64,000 bases of DNA from an uncultured Muribaculaceae bacterium (GCA_947178505.1 CAMWYR010000001.1:62001-126000); one strand, 5' to 3'. Positions 17,210 to 26,581 are shown, numbered from the stretch's first letter. The notes: generated from the letters alone by a model not told the origin. Made by a program: numbers and translations.

Positions 17210-20008
17210 TTGAGACGATTTCTAATATATATATTGTGTTGCGTTATTATCGGAATCTGTTATTCGCAGAGTTCAAGCGCACCTTCTGAGGAGAAAGTGA
17301 AGGAATCAAAACCTCTCCCCTCGGATTCGTTGTCGGGAAATAATGACGACGAGGTTGCCCTGGAATTTTCTGAGGCAGATGGCGAAAGTCCGGGGGTGGA
17401 ATCTACTGATTCGACCGTAGTCATCGCGCCCGACACAATTTCGGGTAAAACGCTGCTGAGCCGTATCGACCGCTCGAAGGTCGACCTTGAGAGTGCGGTG
17501 ACGTTCTCGGCCTCCGACTCGCTTGTGCTGCATGGGCTCAATAACGCCCAACTATTCGGAAACGGAACAGTGGAATATGGTGAGTTCAAGCTCAATTCGG
17601 CCTCAATCAGGATGGAGCTCGACAGCAGCAAGGTCTTTGCCTCCGGACTCCCCGATTCTCTCGGCGTTATCGAGGGAAATCCTATCTTCAAGGACAAATC
17701 GGGCGAATATGAATCGGAGACGATGACATATAACTTCAAGACCGAGCGAGGATTCATCACCGGCGTCGTGACCCAGCAGGATGAAGGCTTCATCCGCGGC
17801 GAGAGAGCTAAGAAAATGGACGACGGCACATTCTATATGGAGAATGGCCGCTACACCACCTGTGATGACCATGATCATCCGCACTTCTATTTCCAGCTCA
17901 CCAAGGCTAAGGTGCGTCCTCACAAGGATGTCGTGACGGGGCCGGCATACATGGTGCTTGCTGACGTGCCCCTCCCTATCGCATTACCTTTCGGCTACTT
18001 CCCGTTTTCCAAGAAATATTCGAGCGGAGTGATTTTCCCCTCTTTCGGTGAAGACTATAACCAGGGGTTCTACCTGCGCAACGGCGGCTATTATTTTGCA
18101 ATCAACGATAACGTCGACCTCGCGCTTACAGGAGAAATCTATACGAAAGGCTCATGGGGCATTTCGGGGCGCGCGAATTACGTGAAACGCTACCGTTTCA
18201 ACGGCTCGTTCGATATATCTTTCCTCAACACGGTCACCGGCGATAAAGGTGCGCCCGACTACAGCCGAATGCGCAACTTCCAGGTGCTCTGGAGCCATTC
18301 GCAGGATCCGAAGGCGAATCCTAACCTAAACCTCTCGGCTTCCGTAAACTTCGCTACTTCCGGCTATTCGCGCAACGATCTGAATTCTTATTACAACTCA
18401 TCTTTTACGGAAAACACGAAGTCGAGTACGGTCAACCTCACCTATCGCGTGCCTAACTCAAAATGGAGCTTCTCGGCTACCGCCAATATCACCCAGCGCT
18501 CGCAGGATTCTACGCTGGCCGTTTCTTTTCCTAACCTTACCGTGACGATGTCGCAGACCAATCCCTTCAAGCGCAAGCGCTCGGTCGGCGGGGAGAGATG
18601 GTACGAGAAAATCCGTCTCTCATATTCCGGACGTTTCCAGAACTCGCTCACGTCGGGGCAGGATGAGTTTTTCAAGAAAAGTCTGATAAAAGACTGGCGT
18701 AACGGCATGCAGCACTCGGTGCCCGTATCCGCCACTTTCTCTATATTCAAATATTTCAATATCTCGCCGTCGATCAATCTCAACGACCGGATGTACACCT
18801 CAAAGATCAGGCGGCAGTGGGACACGCAGGCAGCCCGCGAAATCCAGGACACTACCTACGGCTTCTATAACCTTTTCGACTTCAATGCCTCAATCGGCCT
18901 CGACACGAAAATCTATGGATTCTGGAAACCTATGAAATTCCTCGGCGATAAAGTGCAGATGATCCGGCATGTCCTTACGCCGACTGTTTCGGTCTCCTGG
19001 AATCCTGACTTCAGAGCGAGCGGCTGGGGCGGTTACGGCTACTACTACTTTACCGACCAGACAGGTAATCTCCAGCGCCGCGAATATTCATATTTCTCGC
19101 ACGGCATCTTCGGGGCTCCTTCAAGCGGGAAGAGCGGTATGGTCTCGCTGAATCTTGCCAACAACCTTGAGATGAAGGTGAAGAGCGATCGGGATTCCAC
19201 CGGCGTGAAGAAGGTCTCGCTTATTGAAAACCTCAGTCTATCGAGCAGTTATAACTTTGCAGCCGACTCTCTGCGGCTCAGTCCGCTCCAGGCCAACATC
19301 ATGCTGCGCCTCGTCAAGAATTTCAATCTGAATATCAACAGTTCGTGGGATCCCTACGTATATAAACTGAATTCATACGGCACGCCTGTGCATGTGAACC
19401 GTTACCGTATTCAGGAGGGAAAGGGGCTCTACCGTCTCGCATCGGCCGGCACCAGCTTCTCCTACACCTTCAATAACGATACGTTCAAACGCAAGAAGGA
19501 AAATACCAACTCCGCCCCCATCCCGACGGAAGAAGAGGATGAGACAACGGAGCATGAGTCGTTTGCCGATATTGCCTCGCGCAAACGTGCACGGAAAGCG
19601 ACCTCAGATTCGGGAGAGACTTCAGACAACGACGGGTATGCGTCATGGTCAGTGCCATGGAGCCTGTCGGTGAATTATTCAGTCAACTACGGTTACGGTG
19701 AATTCGATATGAACCGTATGGAGTATCGCGGACGCTGGAATCAGAATCTGAGTTTCAACGGCAATATCCGCCCCACAAAAAACTGGAACTTCTCCTTCTC
19801 TGCCAGCTACGATTTCAATCTTCACAAGCTTGCCTACATGAACTGCTCCGTAAGCCGCGACATTCACTGCTTCACTATGTCATGTTCATTCGTGCCCGTC
19901 GGTCCTTATAAATCCTATAATTTCCACATTGCCGTGAAGTCGTCAATGCTCAAGGATTTCAAATATGATCAGCGGTCGCGCTCGTCCAACGGCATTCAGT
20001 GGTATTAA
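17210..20008 (+). CDS. lptD: LPS-assembly outer-membrane protein LptD
   Basis: Inserts lipopolysaccharide into the outer leaflet, normally with LptE. The start chosen is TTG 17210, which gives 932 aa beginning RRFLIYILCCVIIGICYS, a good signal peptide. The promoter excludes the longer frame from 17159. A Ser/Asp/Glu-rich linker follows. The OstA-type periplasmic beta-jellyroll lies at about residues 85-240 (GEYESETMTYNFKTERG, ENGRYTTCDDHDHPHFYF). After it comes the large barrel, with LPFGYFPFSKKYSSGVIFPS. An acidic, poorly conserved loop of Glu/Asp/Ser residues lies near 765-805. Bacteroidetes LptD proteins have this architecture. Confidence 0.92.
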   Translation: MRRFLIYILCCVIIGICYSQSSSAPSEEKVKESKPLPSDSLSGNNDDEVALEFSEADGESPGVESTDSTVVIAPDTISGKTLLSRIDRSKVDLESAVTFSASDSLVLHGLNNAQLFGNGTVEYGEFKLNSASIRMELDSSKVFASGLPDSLGVIEGNPIFKDKSGEYESETMTYNFKTERGFITGVVTQQDEGFIRGERAKKMDDGTFYMENGRYTTCDDHDHPHFYFQLTKAKVRPHKDVVTGPAYMVLADVPLPIALPFGYFPFSKKYSSGVIFPSFGEDYNQGFYLRNGGYYFAINDNVDLALTGEIYTKGSWGISGRANYVKRYRFNGSFDISFLNTVTGDKGAPDYSRMRNFQVLWSHSQDPKANPNLNLSASVNFATSGYSRNDLNSYYNSSFTENTKSSTVNLTYRVPNSKWSFSATANITQRSQDSTLAVSFPNLTVTMSQTNPFKRKRSVGGERWYEKIRLSYSGRFQNSLTSGQDEFFKKSLIKDWRNGMQHSVPVSATFSIFKYFNISPSINLNDRMYTSKIRRQWDTQAAREIQDTTYGFYNLFDFNASIGLDTKIYGFWKPMKFLGDKVQMIRHVLTPTVSVSWNPDFRASGWGGYGYYYFTDQTGNLQRREYSYFSHGIFGAPSSGKSGMVSLNLANNLEMKVKSDRDSTGVKKVSLIENLSLSSSYNFAADSLRLSPLQANIMLRLVKNFNLNINSSWDPYVYKLNSYGTPVHVNRYRIQEGKGLYRLASAGTSFSYTFNNDTFKRKKENTNSAPIPTEEEDETTEHESFADIASRKRARKATSDSGETSDNDGYASWSVPWSLSVNYSVNYGYGEFDMNRMEYRGRWNQNLSFNGNIRPTKNWNFSFSASYDFNLHKLAYMNCSVSRDIHCFTMSCSFVPVGPYKSYNFHIAVKSSMLKDFKYDQRSRSSNGIQWY

Positions 20009-20040
20009 GGCTCCATCCACTAAAATTTCTTAGGCTCCAT
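20009..20040 (+). repeat. Dispersed 3'-end repeat, family 1, copy 2
   Basis: GGCTCCATCCACTAAAATTT continues to CTTA at 20032. It starts on the base after the lptD TAA and is followed by a partial second copy (GGCTCCAT, 20033-20040). Confidence 0.85.
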
Positions 20041-20049
20041 CATAAAAAG

Positions 20050-20087
20050 CGCTAGGGAGTGACGTATGTTTACGTCACTCCCTAGCG
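20050..20087. terminator. Bidirectional terminator between lptD and the thioredoxin-like gene
   Basis: A perfect 17-bp stem (20050-20066 with 20071-20087, loop TGTT) begins CGCTAGGGAGTG. A-rich and T-rich flanks suit both directions. Confidence 0.85.
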
Positions 20088-20122
20088 ATTATTATATAAT
20101 CAGCAATTCTATCCGGGGTTGT

Positions 20123-20422
20123 TCAGAGACCGCGCTCAATAAGCTCGGAAAGCTTGTTGGCAGTCTTCTCTCCGCTCTCGCGCATAAGTTCCTGTCCCTC
20201 CTTGAAAAGGATGTAGGTCGGGAACTGACGCACCTGGAAGCGGGTCCAGAGAGGCTCGTTATACGACGCGTCAACACGCATCACGTTGGCTTTGCCTTCG
20301 TATTTCTTCTTGAGTTCGTCGAATATGTATTTCACTTCCACAGCATCATTGCGACCTGCGTGCTGAAAAATTACAAGCGTAGGAATTGATTCCTTGATTA
20401 CTTCTTCAAATGTCTTTTTCAT
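20123..20422 (-). CDS. Thioredoxin-like protein lacking the CXXC active site
   Basis: A 99-aa thioredoxin-fold protein. The start is taken at MKKTFEEV (20422), three codons inside the longer frame. TLVIFQHAGRNDAVEV (15-30) is in the place of the usual WCGPC loop: both cysteines are gone and the loop reads HAGRND. The rest of the fold is intact, including NVMRVDAS, the cis-proline in QFPTYILF (P68) and a C-terminal helix. The whole protein has no cysteine. It cannot act as a disulfide reductase, so a binding or chaperone-like role is more likely. It lies downstream of the oxalate genes but after a terminator. Confidence 0.8.
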   Translation of the reverse strand: MKKTFEEVIKESIPTLVIFQHAGRNDAVEVKYIFDELKKKYEGKANVMRVDASYNEPLWTRFQVRQFPTYILFKEGQELMRESGEKTANKLSELIERGL

Positions 20423-20491
20423 AATATTCAATTTTAGTCAGAGGTTATAGTGTCTCCTGATAGAGATTTCCCCATCCTTTATTATTATAAC

Positions 20492-20524
20492 AAAAAGAAA
20501 GGCAACGGGTTCAACCGATGCCTT
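20492..20524 (-). terminator. Terminator of the oxalate cluster
   Basis: On the minus strand AAGGCATCGG pairs with CCGTTGCCTT (one mismatch) and a T-rich tail follows. It lies 55 bases behind the AEC permease stop. A second small stem (CTGACGCC/GGCGTCAG) lies just before it at about 20548-20563. Confidence 0.75.
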
Positions 20525-20578
20525 CCTAAAATTCAATAATTAAGCCTGACGCCGGGCGTCAGCAGTTGTCTATAATCA

Positions 20579-21556
20579 TTATGCACCGAGTGCAAGGTCG
20601 GTGAGCCAGATCCAGAGCGGGCAGAATCCGATGAAGAGGATCACTGACAGAGTAAGGGATGATGTGCCGGTGGCGACATATACGTCATTCTCATCAGCGA
20701 TAATGATACCGGAGAATGCCGGCGGGAGAGCCGCTGCCACGACGAGCATCTTGAGGTTGAGCGGATCCATATGGAACCAAAGACCCAGAAGAAGCACAAC
20801 AAGAGGCATCATAATCATCTTCATGATCGAACCGAGGATTACCTGCCAGTTGATCGTGATCTTGATTGCTGAAAGCGTGATACCGGCGGAGAACACCGCA
20901 AGCGACGCATTAGCCTTTGCAATAAGGTCGAACGACGGGCTGAGATACTTCGGCCATGGAATTCCTACGAGCACCCATACGACAGCCAGGATTGGAGCCC
21001 AGGCCACAGGCTGAGCGAGCGCATGAAGCACAGGCTTCCACCACGCTTCCTTCTTGGTCGACCCGGGTTTCTGCTTCTCAAGCGAAGCATTCATCAGCGA
21101 CAGACCGACCGGAATACCGATGGCGTTGACCACGATACCAACAATCGCCACTACCAGCGCGACAGCGGGAAGTCCGGCTGTTGCATCGAAGATAGGCTCC
21201 AGCACCGCAAATCCGAGGAAGCCGATTGTCGGCGATCCACTGATAAGGGCTGATACGGCAGCATCCGCACCGGTATTTTTCTTAAACATCCTGAACACGA
21301 AATAGACAAGCATGAAACAGCCCATAATGCCGATCAGAGACACGAGCGTTAGCTTGAGATCTTTCGCCAGGTCTTCGCGACTTGCCTGCACGATTGATAC
21401 GAACAGCGCCGCCGGAAGTGCGTAATCAAGCACTACCTTATTGAACTCTTTTGAATTTTCCCCGTTGAATATCCCCTTCTTTCCGGAGATGAACCCGGCA
21501 AGCATAACGACCACAATCGGGACGATAGCATATAAAATGATGTGTAACATAAGCAA
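20579..21556 (-). CDS. AEC-family permease, candidate oxalate/formate carrier
   Basis: A 325-aa inner-membrane protein of the auxin efflux carrier fold, with about ten hydrophobic helices (for example IILYAIVPIVVVMLAGFISG at 6-25). A cytoplasmic loop near residues 165-180 (SLEKQKPGSTKKEAWW) separates the two halves. AEC proteins of bacteria carry small carboxylates such as malate or malonate. It lies 58 bases behind the oxalyl-CoA decarboxylase gene, where other oxalate degraders use an OxlT-type antiporter. Transport of oxalate in exchange for formate is therefore a contextual inference. Confidence 0.85.
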   Translation of the reverse strand: MLMLHIILYAIVPIVVVMLAGFISGKKGIFNGENSKEFNKVVLDYALPAALFVSIVQASREDLAKDLKLTLVSLIGIMGCFMLVYFVFRMFKKNTGADAAVSALISGSPTIGFLGFAVLEPIFDATAGLPAVALVVAIVGIVVNAIGIPVGLSLMNASLEKQKPGSTKKEAWWKPVLHALAQPVAWAPILAVVWVLVGIPWPKYLSPSFDLIAKANASLAVFSAGITLSAIKITINWQVILGSIMKMIMMPLVVLLLGLWFHMDPLNLKMLVVAAALPPAFSGIIIADENDVYVATGTSSLTLSVILFIGFCPLWIWLTDLALGA

Positions 21557-21614
21557 ATGGCTTTATGATCGGGGAGAGGGAGGCTAAAGCTCACCTCTCC
21601 CCTCCCGGGTTCAT

Positions 21615-23357
21615 TTAAACGGTATACTCAATCAGGGGTGTGGGATTCAGATAGCCGATGTGGCCGCTCTCCTTACCCGAATCTGCTGCCAGCTGCACGT
21701 CGATCAGACAGGGCTGCTTTGACGCGATAGCCTCTTTAAGGGCCGACGTGAGTTCCGCCGGAGTTGTCACATAGTAGGTCTTAGCGCCGAATGCATCGCC
21801 AAGCTTATCATAGCGAGCGTGGATATCAAGAGTGGTCGGTGCAGGCTCGCTACCGCCGCCGGGGTTGACACCGATACCGTTATAGATACCGCCATTGTTG
21901 AAAATCACTACCGTTGCAGGGAGTTTATAGCGGCAGATGGTTGCGAAGTCCATGCCTGAGAAACCGAACGCTGAGTCACCTTCGATTGCCACTACGCTCT
22001 TGCCGGTGGCTACGGCAGCTCCGATAACGGAGCCCATACCCATACCCATGATCGACCAAGAGGCGCAGTCAACACGATGACGCGGAAGCTCCATATCGAT
22101 CGTGTCGCGCGTATCATCAAGAGTGTTCGCGCCTTCATTCACGAGGATCACGTCGGGATTCTCGGCAAGCACGGGCTTGATCGCGCTCAGTGCTGTCCAG
22201 TGAGTCATGGGCATCTCTGTCGAAGCCTTCTGGAGACGCTCCTCAAACTTCGCGTTCTTCTCCTTGCTCTCGGCCTGAAGAGAGGGCACCCACTGCGGAT
22301 CAGTCTGCATGGTCTTGCCCTTCATGCCTTCGAGGATGGCATCGAGAGAGAGACCGAGATCACCGATCACCGGAGCAGCAATAGGCACGTTGCGGTCGAT
22401 TTCCTCAGGTTCAACGTCAAGCTGGATAAACTTCACGTTCTTGTTCCATTTGCCACGGCCGAAGGAGAGCATCCAGTTGATGCGCGCACCGACCACCATC
22501 ACTACATCGGCATCCTCCATTATCGTGGAACGGCATGACAAAGCGCTCAGTTCGCCGTTGTCGGGAAGAAGACCCTTTGCCATCGACATGGAGAGATAAG
22601 GAATCTTATATGTGTCTGAAAGCTCCTTGAGCTGATTCTCAACCTGAGCGTATGCCGCACCCTTACCCAGAAGGAGCGCAGGCTTCTTCGCTGTTGAAAG
22701 GAGTTCTACCGCGCGTTTCACGGCATCCTCATTCGGACGCACGGGCGTATAGATATCCACAGGAGAGTAGAAGAGTTTCTCAGCCTCGGCACGGTCCATC
22801 ACCTCGCCGAGTGCCGGGGTTGTCATATCGATATAGACACCGCCTGGACGGCCGCTGACGGCCGCACGGTAAGCACGTGCCACTGCCGAAGGAATATCCT
22901 TGGCGTATGTACAGCGGAATGCCGCCTTCACAAGCGGACGCGCCGTATTGAGCTGATCGAGCTGCTCGTATGTGCCCATGTTCATATCGACCATCGCGGG
23001 ATCCGATGCGCCCGAGATCTGAATCATAGGATAGCAGTTCACTGTAGCGTTTGTAGTGGCCGTGAGGCCGTTGAGGAAGCCAAGTGAAGATACAGTAAGA
23101 AGCACACCCGGCTTGCGAGTGAGGAAGCCGTGAGTGGCTGCCGCCATACCGGCCTGCTGCTCGAAGCGGAAACCATAATAATTCATGCCTATATCCTGCA
23201 TTGCGTAGGCCGCCTCAGTCACGGGAATACCCACGAGGCCATAGACATCCATAAGGCCAAGTCGTTTCAGTGATTCTGCAAGAATATACATTCCGGTGAC
23301 CTGTTCCGGAAATTTCGGAGCTGCTGCGCCTGCAGCAGTGTTTGCTGTGTTTTCCAT
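21615..23357 (-). CDS. oxc: Oxalyl-CoA decarboxylase
   Basis: Thiamine-diphosphate enzyme converting oxalyl-CoA to formyl-CoA and CO2 in the cytoplasm. The protein is 580 aa, close to the known enzymes (about 565-570). The catalytic Glu region and PYR domain lie at about residues 20-190 (GFRFEQQAGMAAATHGF). The ThDP/Mg motif is seen as GDSAFGFSGMD followed about 25 residues on by NNGGIYNG. The neighbouring formyl-CoA transferase separates it from other ThDP enzymes such as acetolactate synthase. Together the two complete an oxalate-to-formate cycle that consumes a proton. Confidence 0.95.
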   Translation of the reverse strand: MENTANTAAGAAAPKFPEQVTGMYILAESLKRLGLMDVYGLVGIPVTEAAYAMQDIGMNYYGFRFEQQAGMAAATHGFLTRKPGVLLTVSSLGFLNGLTATTNATVNCYPMIQISGASDPAMVDMNMGTYEQLDQLNTARPLVKAAFRCTYAKDIPSAVARAYRAAVSGRPGGVYIDMTTPALGEVMDRAEAEKLFYSPVDIYTPVRPNEDAVKRAVELLSTAKKPALLLGKGAAYAQVENQLKELSDTYKIPYLSMSMAKGLLPDNGELSALSCRSTIMEDADVVMVVGARINWMLSFGRGKWNKNVKFIQLDVEPEEIDRNVPIAAPVIGDLGLSLDAILEGMKGKTMQTDPQWVPSLQAESKEKNAKFEERLQKASTEMPMTHWTALSAIKPVLAENPDVILVNEGANTLDDTRDTIDMELPRHRVDCASWSIMGMGMGSVIGAAVATGKSVVAIEGDSAFGFSGMDFATICRYKLPATVVIFNNGGIYNGIGVNPGGGSEPAPTTLDIHARYDKLGDAFGAKTYYVTTPAELTSALKEAIASKQPCLIDVQLAADSGKESGHIGYLNPTPLIEYTV

Positions 23358-23407
23358 AATGAAAAAAATCTTTTGGAGAGAATAAATAATAATTAGTGGA
23401 ATTGAAT

Positions 23408-23456
23408 GAAAAAGACCGGAGCCAATCTACCGTTTCCGGCAATCACGGCTCCGGTC
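23408..23456 (-). terminator. Hairpin between frc and oxc
   Basis: GACCGGAGCC (23414-23423) pairs with GGCTCCGGTC (23447-23456). On the minus strand a TTTTT run follows it, so it looks like an intrinsic terminator or attenuator within the 129-base gap between the two oxalate genes. Confidence 0.75.
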
Positions 23457-23486
23457 AATTTGTCGGAATTATATTGATTTCAATAA

Positions 23487-24812
23487 TTACATCTTACCGT
23501 CGGCAAGCGGAAGTGTCGTTCCGTTCTTTGCGAACTCTGCCTGCTGTTCGGGAGTATATCCGAGGCCCTCAAGGATTTCCTGAGTGTTACCTCCGAGCGT
23601 AGGACACGGACCATAGTTAGGCTGATAGTTGCTCATAGTGAACGGGCAACCGACAGTGACGAACTCGCCTACACCACCACCCTGGTCGATCTTCACAAGG
23701 GTGTTGCCGTCGTAGAGTGATTCATCAGTCATGATCTCCTTGGTAGAGAGCACCGGACCAACGGGCACACCTGCCTTGCCGAGAATGTCTGTAACCTCAA
23801 ACTTGGTCTTGTCGGCAGTCCAGGCGCCGATACGCTTGTAGATTTCCTGTTTGTGACGGTCGCGGGCATCGGCAGTATTGAAGTCGGGGTTAGTAAGCCA
23901 GTCTTCGAAGCCCATCGCCTTGCAAGCGAGCTCGAAATCCTTAGCGCCGCGCTGAAGGATAATGTAGACGTAGTTATTGGCGTCAACCTCGTTGTCATAA
24001 CCGCCGGCAGGCTTACACTTGTAAGTCCAACCAAGCACGCCACCACCCTCGATGTTACCTGCACGGGGCACACAGTCGCCGAACTTACCGTCGGGATACT
24101 GCGGGAACTGAGTTAGATAGCCGATCTTGTCAAGAGTAAGCTGGTCGCGCGTTTTGATACGGCAGAGGTTAAGACATGCATTGTGCATTGACTGGTATAC
24201 GTAGCAACCTTCGCCGGTGTTGTTACGCTGCTGGAGCGCTGCGAGAAGACCGATGAGGAGGTGCATACCGGTGTTCGAATCACCAAGGGCTGCACCCGAC
24301 TGAGTAGGAATGTCATACTGACCCTCCTCAAACCAACCGGTAGTGGAGGCAGCAGCGGCAGTCACCTGAGCGATAGGTTCGTAAGCCTTCAGATTAGCAT
24401 ATTTCGATGAGAGGGGGAAACCCTTGATCGTTCCGTAGATACAACGGGGATTGAGCGTATGCACTACGTCCCAGCCGAAGCCGAGCTTCTCCATTGCACC
24501 GGGGTGAAGATTCTCAACGAAGATATCACACTCCTTGATAAGCTTAGTCAGGATCTCGTGGCCGTCGGGAGTAGCGGCATCGAGAGAGAGAGATTTTTTA
24601 TCAGAGTTGAGCTGAAGGAAGTAGTAACTCGGTTCGTCAGGATTCCACTGAAGTTCCTTACGGGTGGCGTCACCAACACCGGGACGCTCAATCTTGATTA
24701 CGTCGGCACCGAGCCATGCAAGCATCTGCGTACATGAAGGGCCGGACTGAACTTCTGTAAAGTCAACTACCTTGATACCCTTCAAAGGGGCGTTTTCATT
24801 GTTTGTAGCCAT
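23487..24812 (-). CDS. frc: Formyl-CoA:oxalate CoA-transferase
   Basis: Class III CoA-transferase moving CoA from formyl-CoA to oxalate, which feeds the decarboxylase. The 441-aa protein starts with a conserved GIKVVDFTEVQSGPSCTQML. The catalytic aspartate of the family corresponds to D178 in SGAALGDSNTGMH. A long insertion before the C-terminal domain carries GGGVLGWTYKCKPAGG, a glycine-loop-like segment. It lies upstream of oxc on the same strand, so it is first in the cluster. Confidence 0.94.
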   Translation of the reverse strand: MATNNENAPLKGIKVVDFTEVQSGPSCTQMLAWLGADVIKIERPGVGDATRKELQWNPDEPSYYFLQLNSDKKSLSLDAATPDGHEILTKLIKECDIFVENLHPGAMEKLGFGWDVVHTLNPRCIYGTIKGFPLSSKYANLKAYEPIAQVTAAAASTTGWFEEGQYDIPTQSGAALGDSNTGMHLLIGLLAALQQRNNTGEGCYVYQSMHNACLNLCRIKTRDQLTLDKIGYLTQFPQYPDGKFGDCVPRAGNIEGGGVLGWTYKCKPAGGYDNEVDANNYVYIILQRGAKDFELACKAMGFEDWLTNPDFNTADARDRHKQEIYKRIGAWTADKTKFEVTDILGKAGVPVGPVLSTKEIMTDESLYDGNTLVKIDQGGGVGEFVTVGCPFTMSNYQPNYGPCPTLGGNTQEILEGLGYTPEQQAEFAKNGTTLPLADGKM

Positions 24813-24910
24813 GTTGTGTTTTTTATATAGTAATTAATAAGATTTATACAGATACTGACAAATTGATACTGAAGCATCTAAAAAATAAGGTAACAGTATC
24901 AGAAATGTTA

Positions 24911-24918
24911 CAAATATA
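24911..24918 (-). promoter_or_regulatory. Putative -7 box of frc
   Basis: Reads TATATTTG on the minus strand, about 100 bases before the frc ATG. No clear -33 TTTG is present at the usual distance, which could mean regulated expression. Confidence 0.5.
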
Positions 24919-24982
24919 CAACACTGAAAAGTGATAATAAGTTTTCCAATAACCCCAAAAATTTCCACCCTCCCGCGAACAA

Positions 24983-25015
24983 CCACTATGTGCGGAGAAC
25001 CCCCGCAAATAGTGG
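24983..25015 (-). repeat. Dispersed hairpin repeat, family 2, copy 1
   Basis: CCACTATGTGCGG (24983-24995) pairs with CCGCAAATAGTGG (25003-25015). It ends one base from the pyruvate kinase stop at 25017, on that gene's 3' side. It is related to copies at 28483 and 43452. Confidence 0.8.
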
Positions 25016-25016
25016 A

Positions 25017-26444
25017 TCAGTCGTTTTGGTGTTCGGCTTCGAGGAAAAGCTCGCGCGGGGTGAGGATTTCAAGCGCACGTGCGCCGGCTCGTGTGCCGGT
25101 AAGGTAGGCAATGCGGTCGTCGGCGGAGATATGGTCGTCTTCGACAATGCGACGCACGGCATCTACCGAATGCCCCGGAATCCAGCTTTCCGGTTCACGG
25201 TCAAGATAGGCGGTGACACCGTAACTCAGGGCCAGCCACCGCTGAACGCGCTCGTTATGGCAGATGGCAAACGTCGGATTCGACCCGCGGAATGAGGCGA
25301 TGAAACGCGCCGACACGCCCCTGAACGCATCGGTGAAGATCGCTTTCGTACCGACTTTTTTCTCCGACATAACGGCCTCGTGGGCAAGGAATGAAGTGAT
25401 ATCAGAATCGAGCAACTGCGGAGTCTCGTTCTTAGTGCCGTAGTTTGTCTCTACCTCGTGGGCAACCTTGCTCATCGTCTCTACCGCCTTGATCGGATAG
25501 CGGCCGTAGGCCGTCTCGCCCGACAGCATCATTGCGTCAGCCCCCTGGGCCACTGCATTGGCCACATCGCTGATCTCGGCTCGCGTGGGGCGCGGATGTT
25601 CGATCATCGTGTGCAGCATCTGAGTAGCTACGATCACGGGCTTATGGGCCGCAATGCACTTCTTGATAAGCATGGCCTGGATACCCGGAATGCGCTCTGC
25701 CGCCACCTCAATGCCGAGGTCGCCGCGAGCTACCATGATTCCATAGCCTGCCGCAAGAATATCATCGAAATTGTCGATGCCCTCCTGATTCTCTATCTTG
25801 GAGATAATTTTCGTGTCGGCGCCAAGTTCGTCGAGAATAGCCTGCACCTCAAGCACATCTTCCGCCGAGCGCACGAAAGAATGGGCGATGAAGTCGACAC
25901 CGAGTTCAACACCATAGCCTATATTGCGCTTGTCGCGCTCCGTGACGGCCGGAAGATCAATACGGACTCCCGGCATATTCACGCTCTTGCGCGAAGCGAG
26001 GATACCATCATTCTGCGCCACTGCCACAACCTTTCCGTCGTTCACTTCCGTGATGAGGAATTCAAGTTCACCGTCATCGATAAGCAGACGGTTTTCAGGA
26101 GCGACTATGGCGGCTATATTGGGATAATTGAGGCAGATCTGCTCCTTTGTGGTGACTCCCGAGGGGTCGCCGATAATGGCGACTACATCACCGGTGCGAT
26201 ATTCTACGGGCACATCCCCTTCCGTAACTGTGGTCCGCACTTCCGGACCCTTCGTATCCATCATGATAGCCAATGAAGGATTTGCCGCACGCGTGTTCTC
26301 AACAATCTTTTTGAAGCCCTCATAGTCAAGATGGGCCGAATTCATACGCACCACATTAACGCCGGCATCAGAGAGAAGCTTTATAAACTTTACGTCGCAT
26401 CGCTTATCGGAAACGGTAGCAACGATTTTAGTAAACTTTTTCAT
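25017..26444 (-). CDS. pyk: Pyruvate kinase
   Basis: Last step of glycolysis: phosphoenolpyruvate + ADP to pyruvate + ATP. The 475-aa protein has MKKFTKIVATVS and the substrate arginine in VRMNSAHLDYEGF at the N-terminus, the B domain at about 70-165, and the active-site signature IISKIENQEGIDNFDDILAA followed by YGIMVARGDLGIE. The C-terminal domain has RFIASFRGSNPTFAICHNE. It is monocistronic, and its 3' end abuts a hairpin repeat. I see no anomaly. Confidence 0.97.
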   Translation of the reverse strand: MKKFTKIVATVSDKRCDVKFIKLLSDAGVNVVRMNSAHLDYEGFKKIVENTRAANPSLAIMMDTKGPEVRTTVTEGDVPVEYRTGDVVAIIGDPSGVTTKEQICLNYPNIAAIVAPENRLLIDDGELEFLITEVNDGKVVAVAQNDGILASRKSVNMPGVRIDLPAVTERDKRNIGYGVELGVDFIAHSFVRSAEDVLEVQAILDELGADTKIISKIENQEGIDNFDDILAAGYGIMVARGDLGIEVAAERIPGIQAMLIKKCIAAHKPVIVATQMLHTMIEHPRPTRAEISDVANAVAQGADAMMLSGETAYGRYPIKAVETMSKVAHEVETNYGTKNETPQLLDSDITSFLAHEAVMSEKKVGTKAIFTDAFRGVSARFIASFRGSNPTFAICHNERVQRWLALSYGVTAYLDREPESWIPGHSVDAVRRIVEDDHISADDRIAYLTGTRAGARALEILTPRELFLEAEHQND

Positions 26445-26573
26445 TGAGGTGATTTAAGGATGTGAATTATAGAGGGGGAGGCCCGGTGGAACATTCTTCC
26501 GTCCTCCTTTTCCTTATTAACGCATTTGTTAACATTTTTGTCGGGGAGAGACCTAATTTTTACCGGGATTTTG

Positions 26574-26581
26574 TAATTTTG
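26574..26581 (+). promoter_or_regulatory. -7 box of the VanZ-like gene
   Basis: TAATTTTG, 26 bases before the ATG at 26607. The -33 region is not clear. Confidence 0.6.

Noticed and set aside
20500..20525. Possible tRNA T-arm (GGGTTCAACCG)
   Set aside because: No cloverleaf can be formed around it; the bases belong to the terminator hairpin of the oxalate cluster.
25458..26276. 272-codon open frame on the plus strand opposite pyk
   Set aside because: It is a shadow of the well-conserved pyruvate kinase gene; the antisense product has no signal, motif or promoter.
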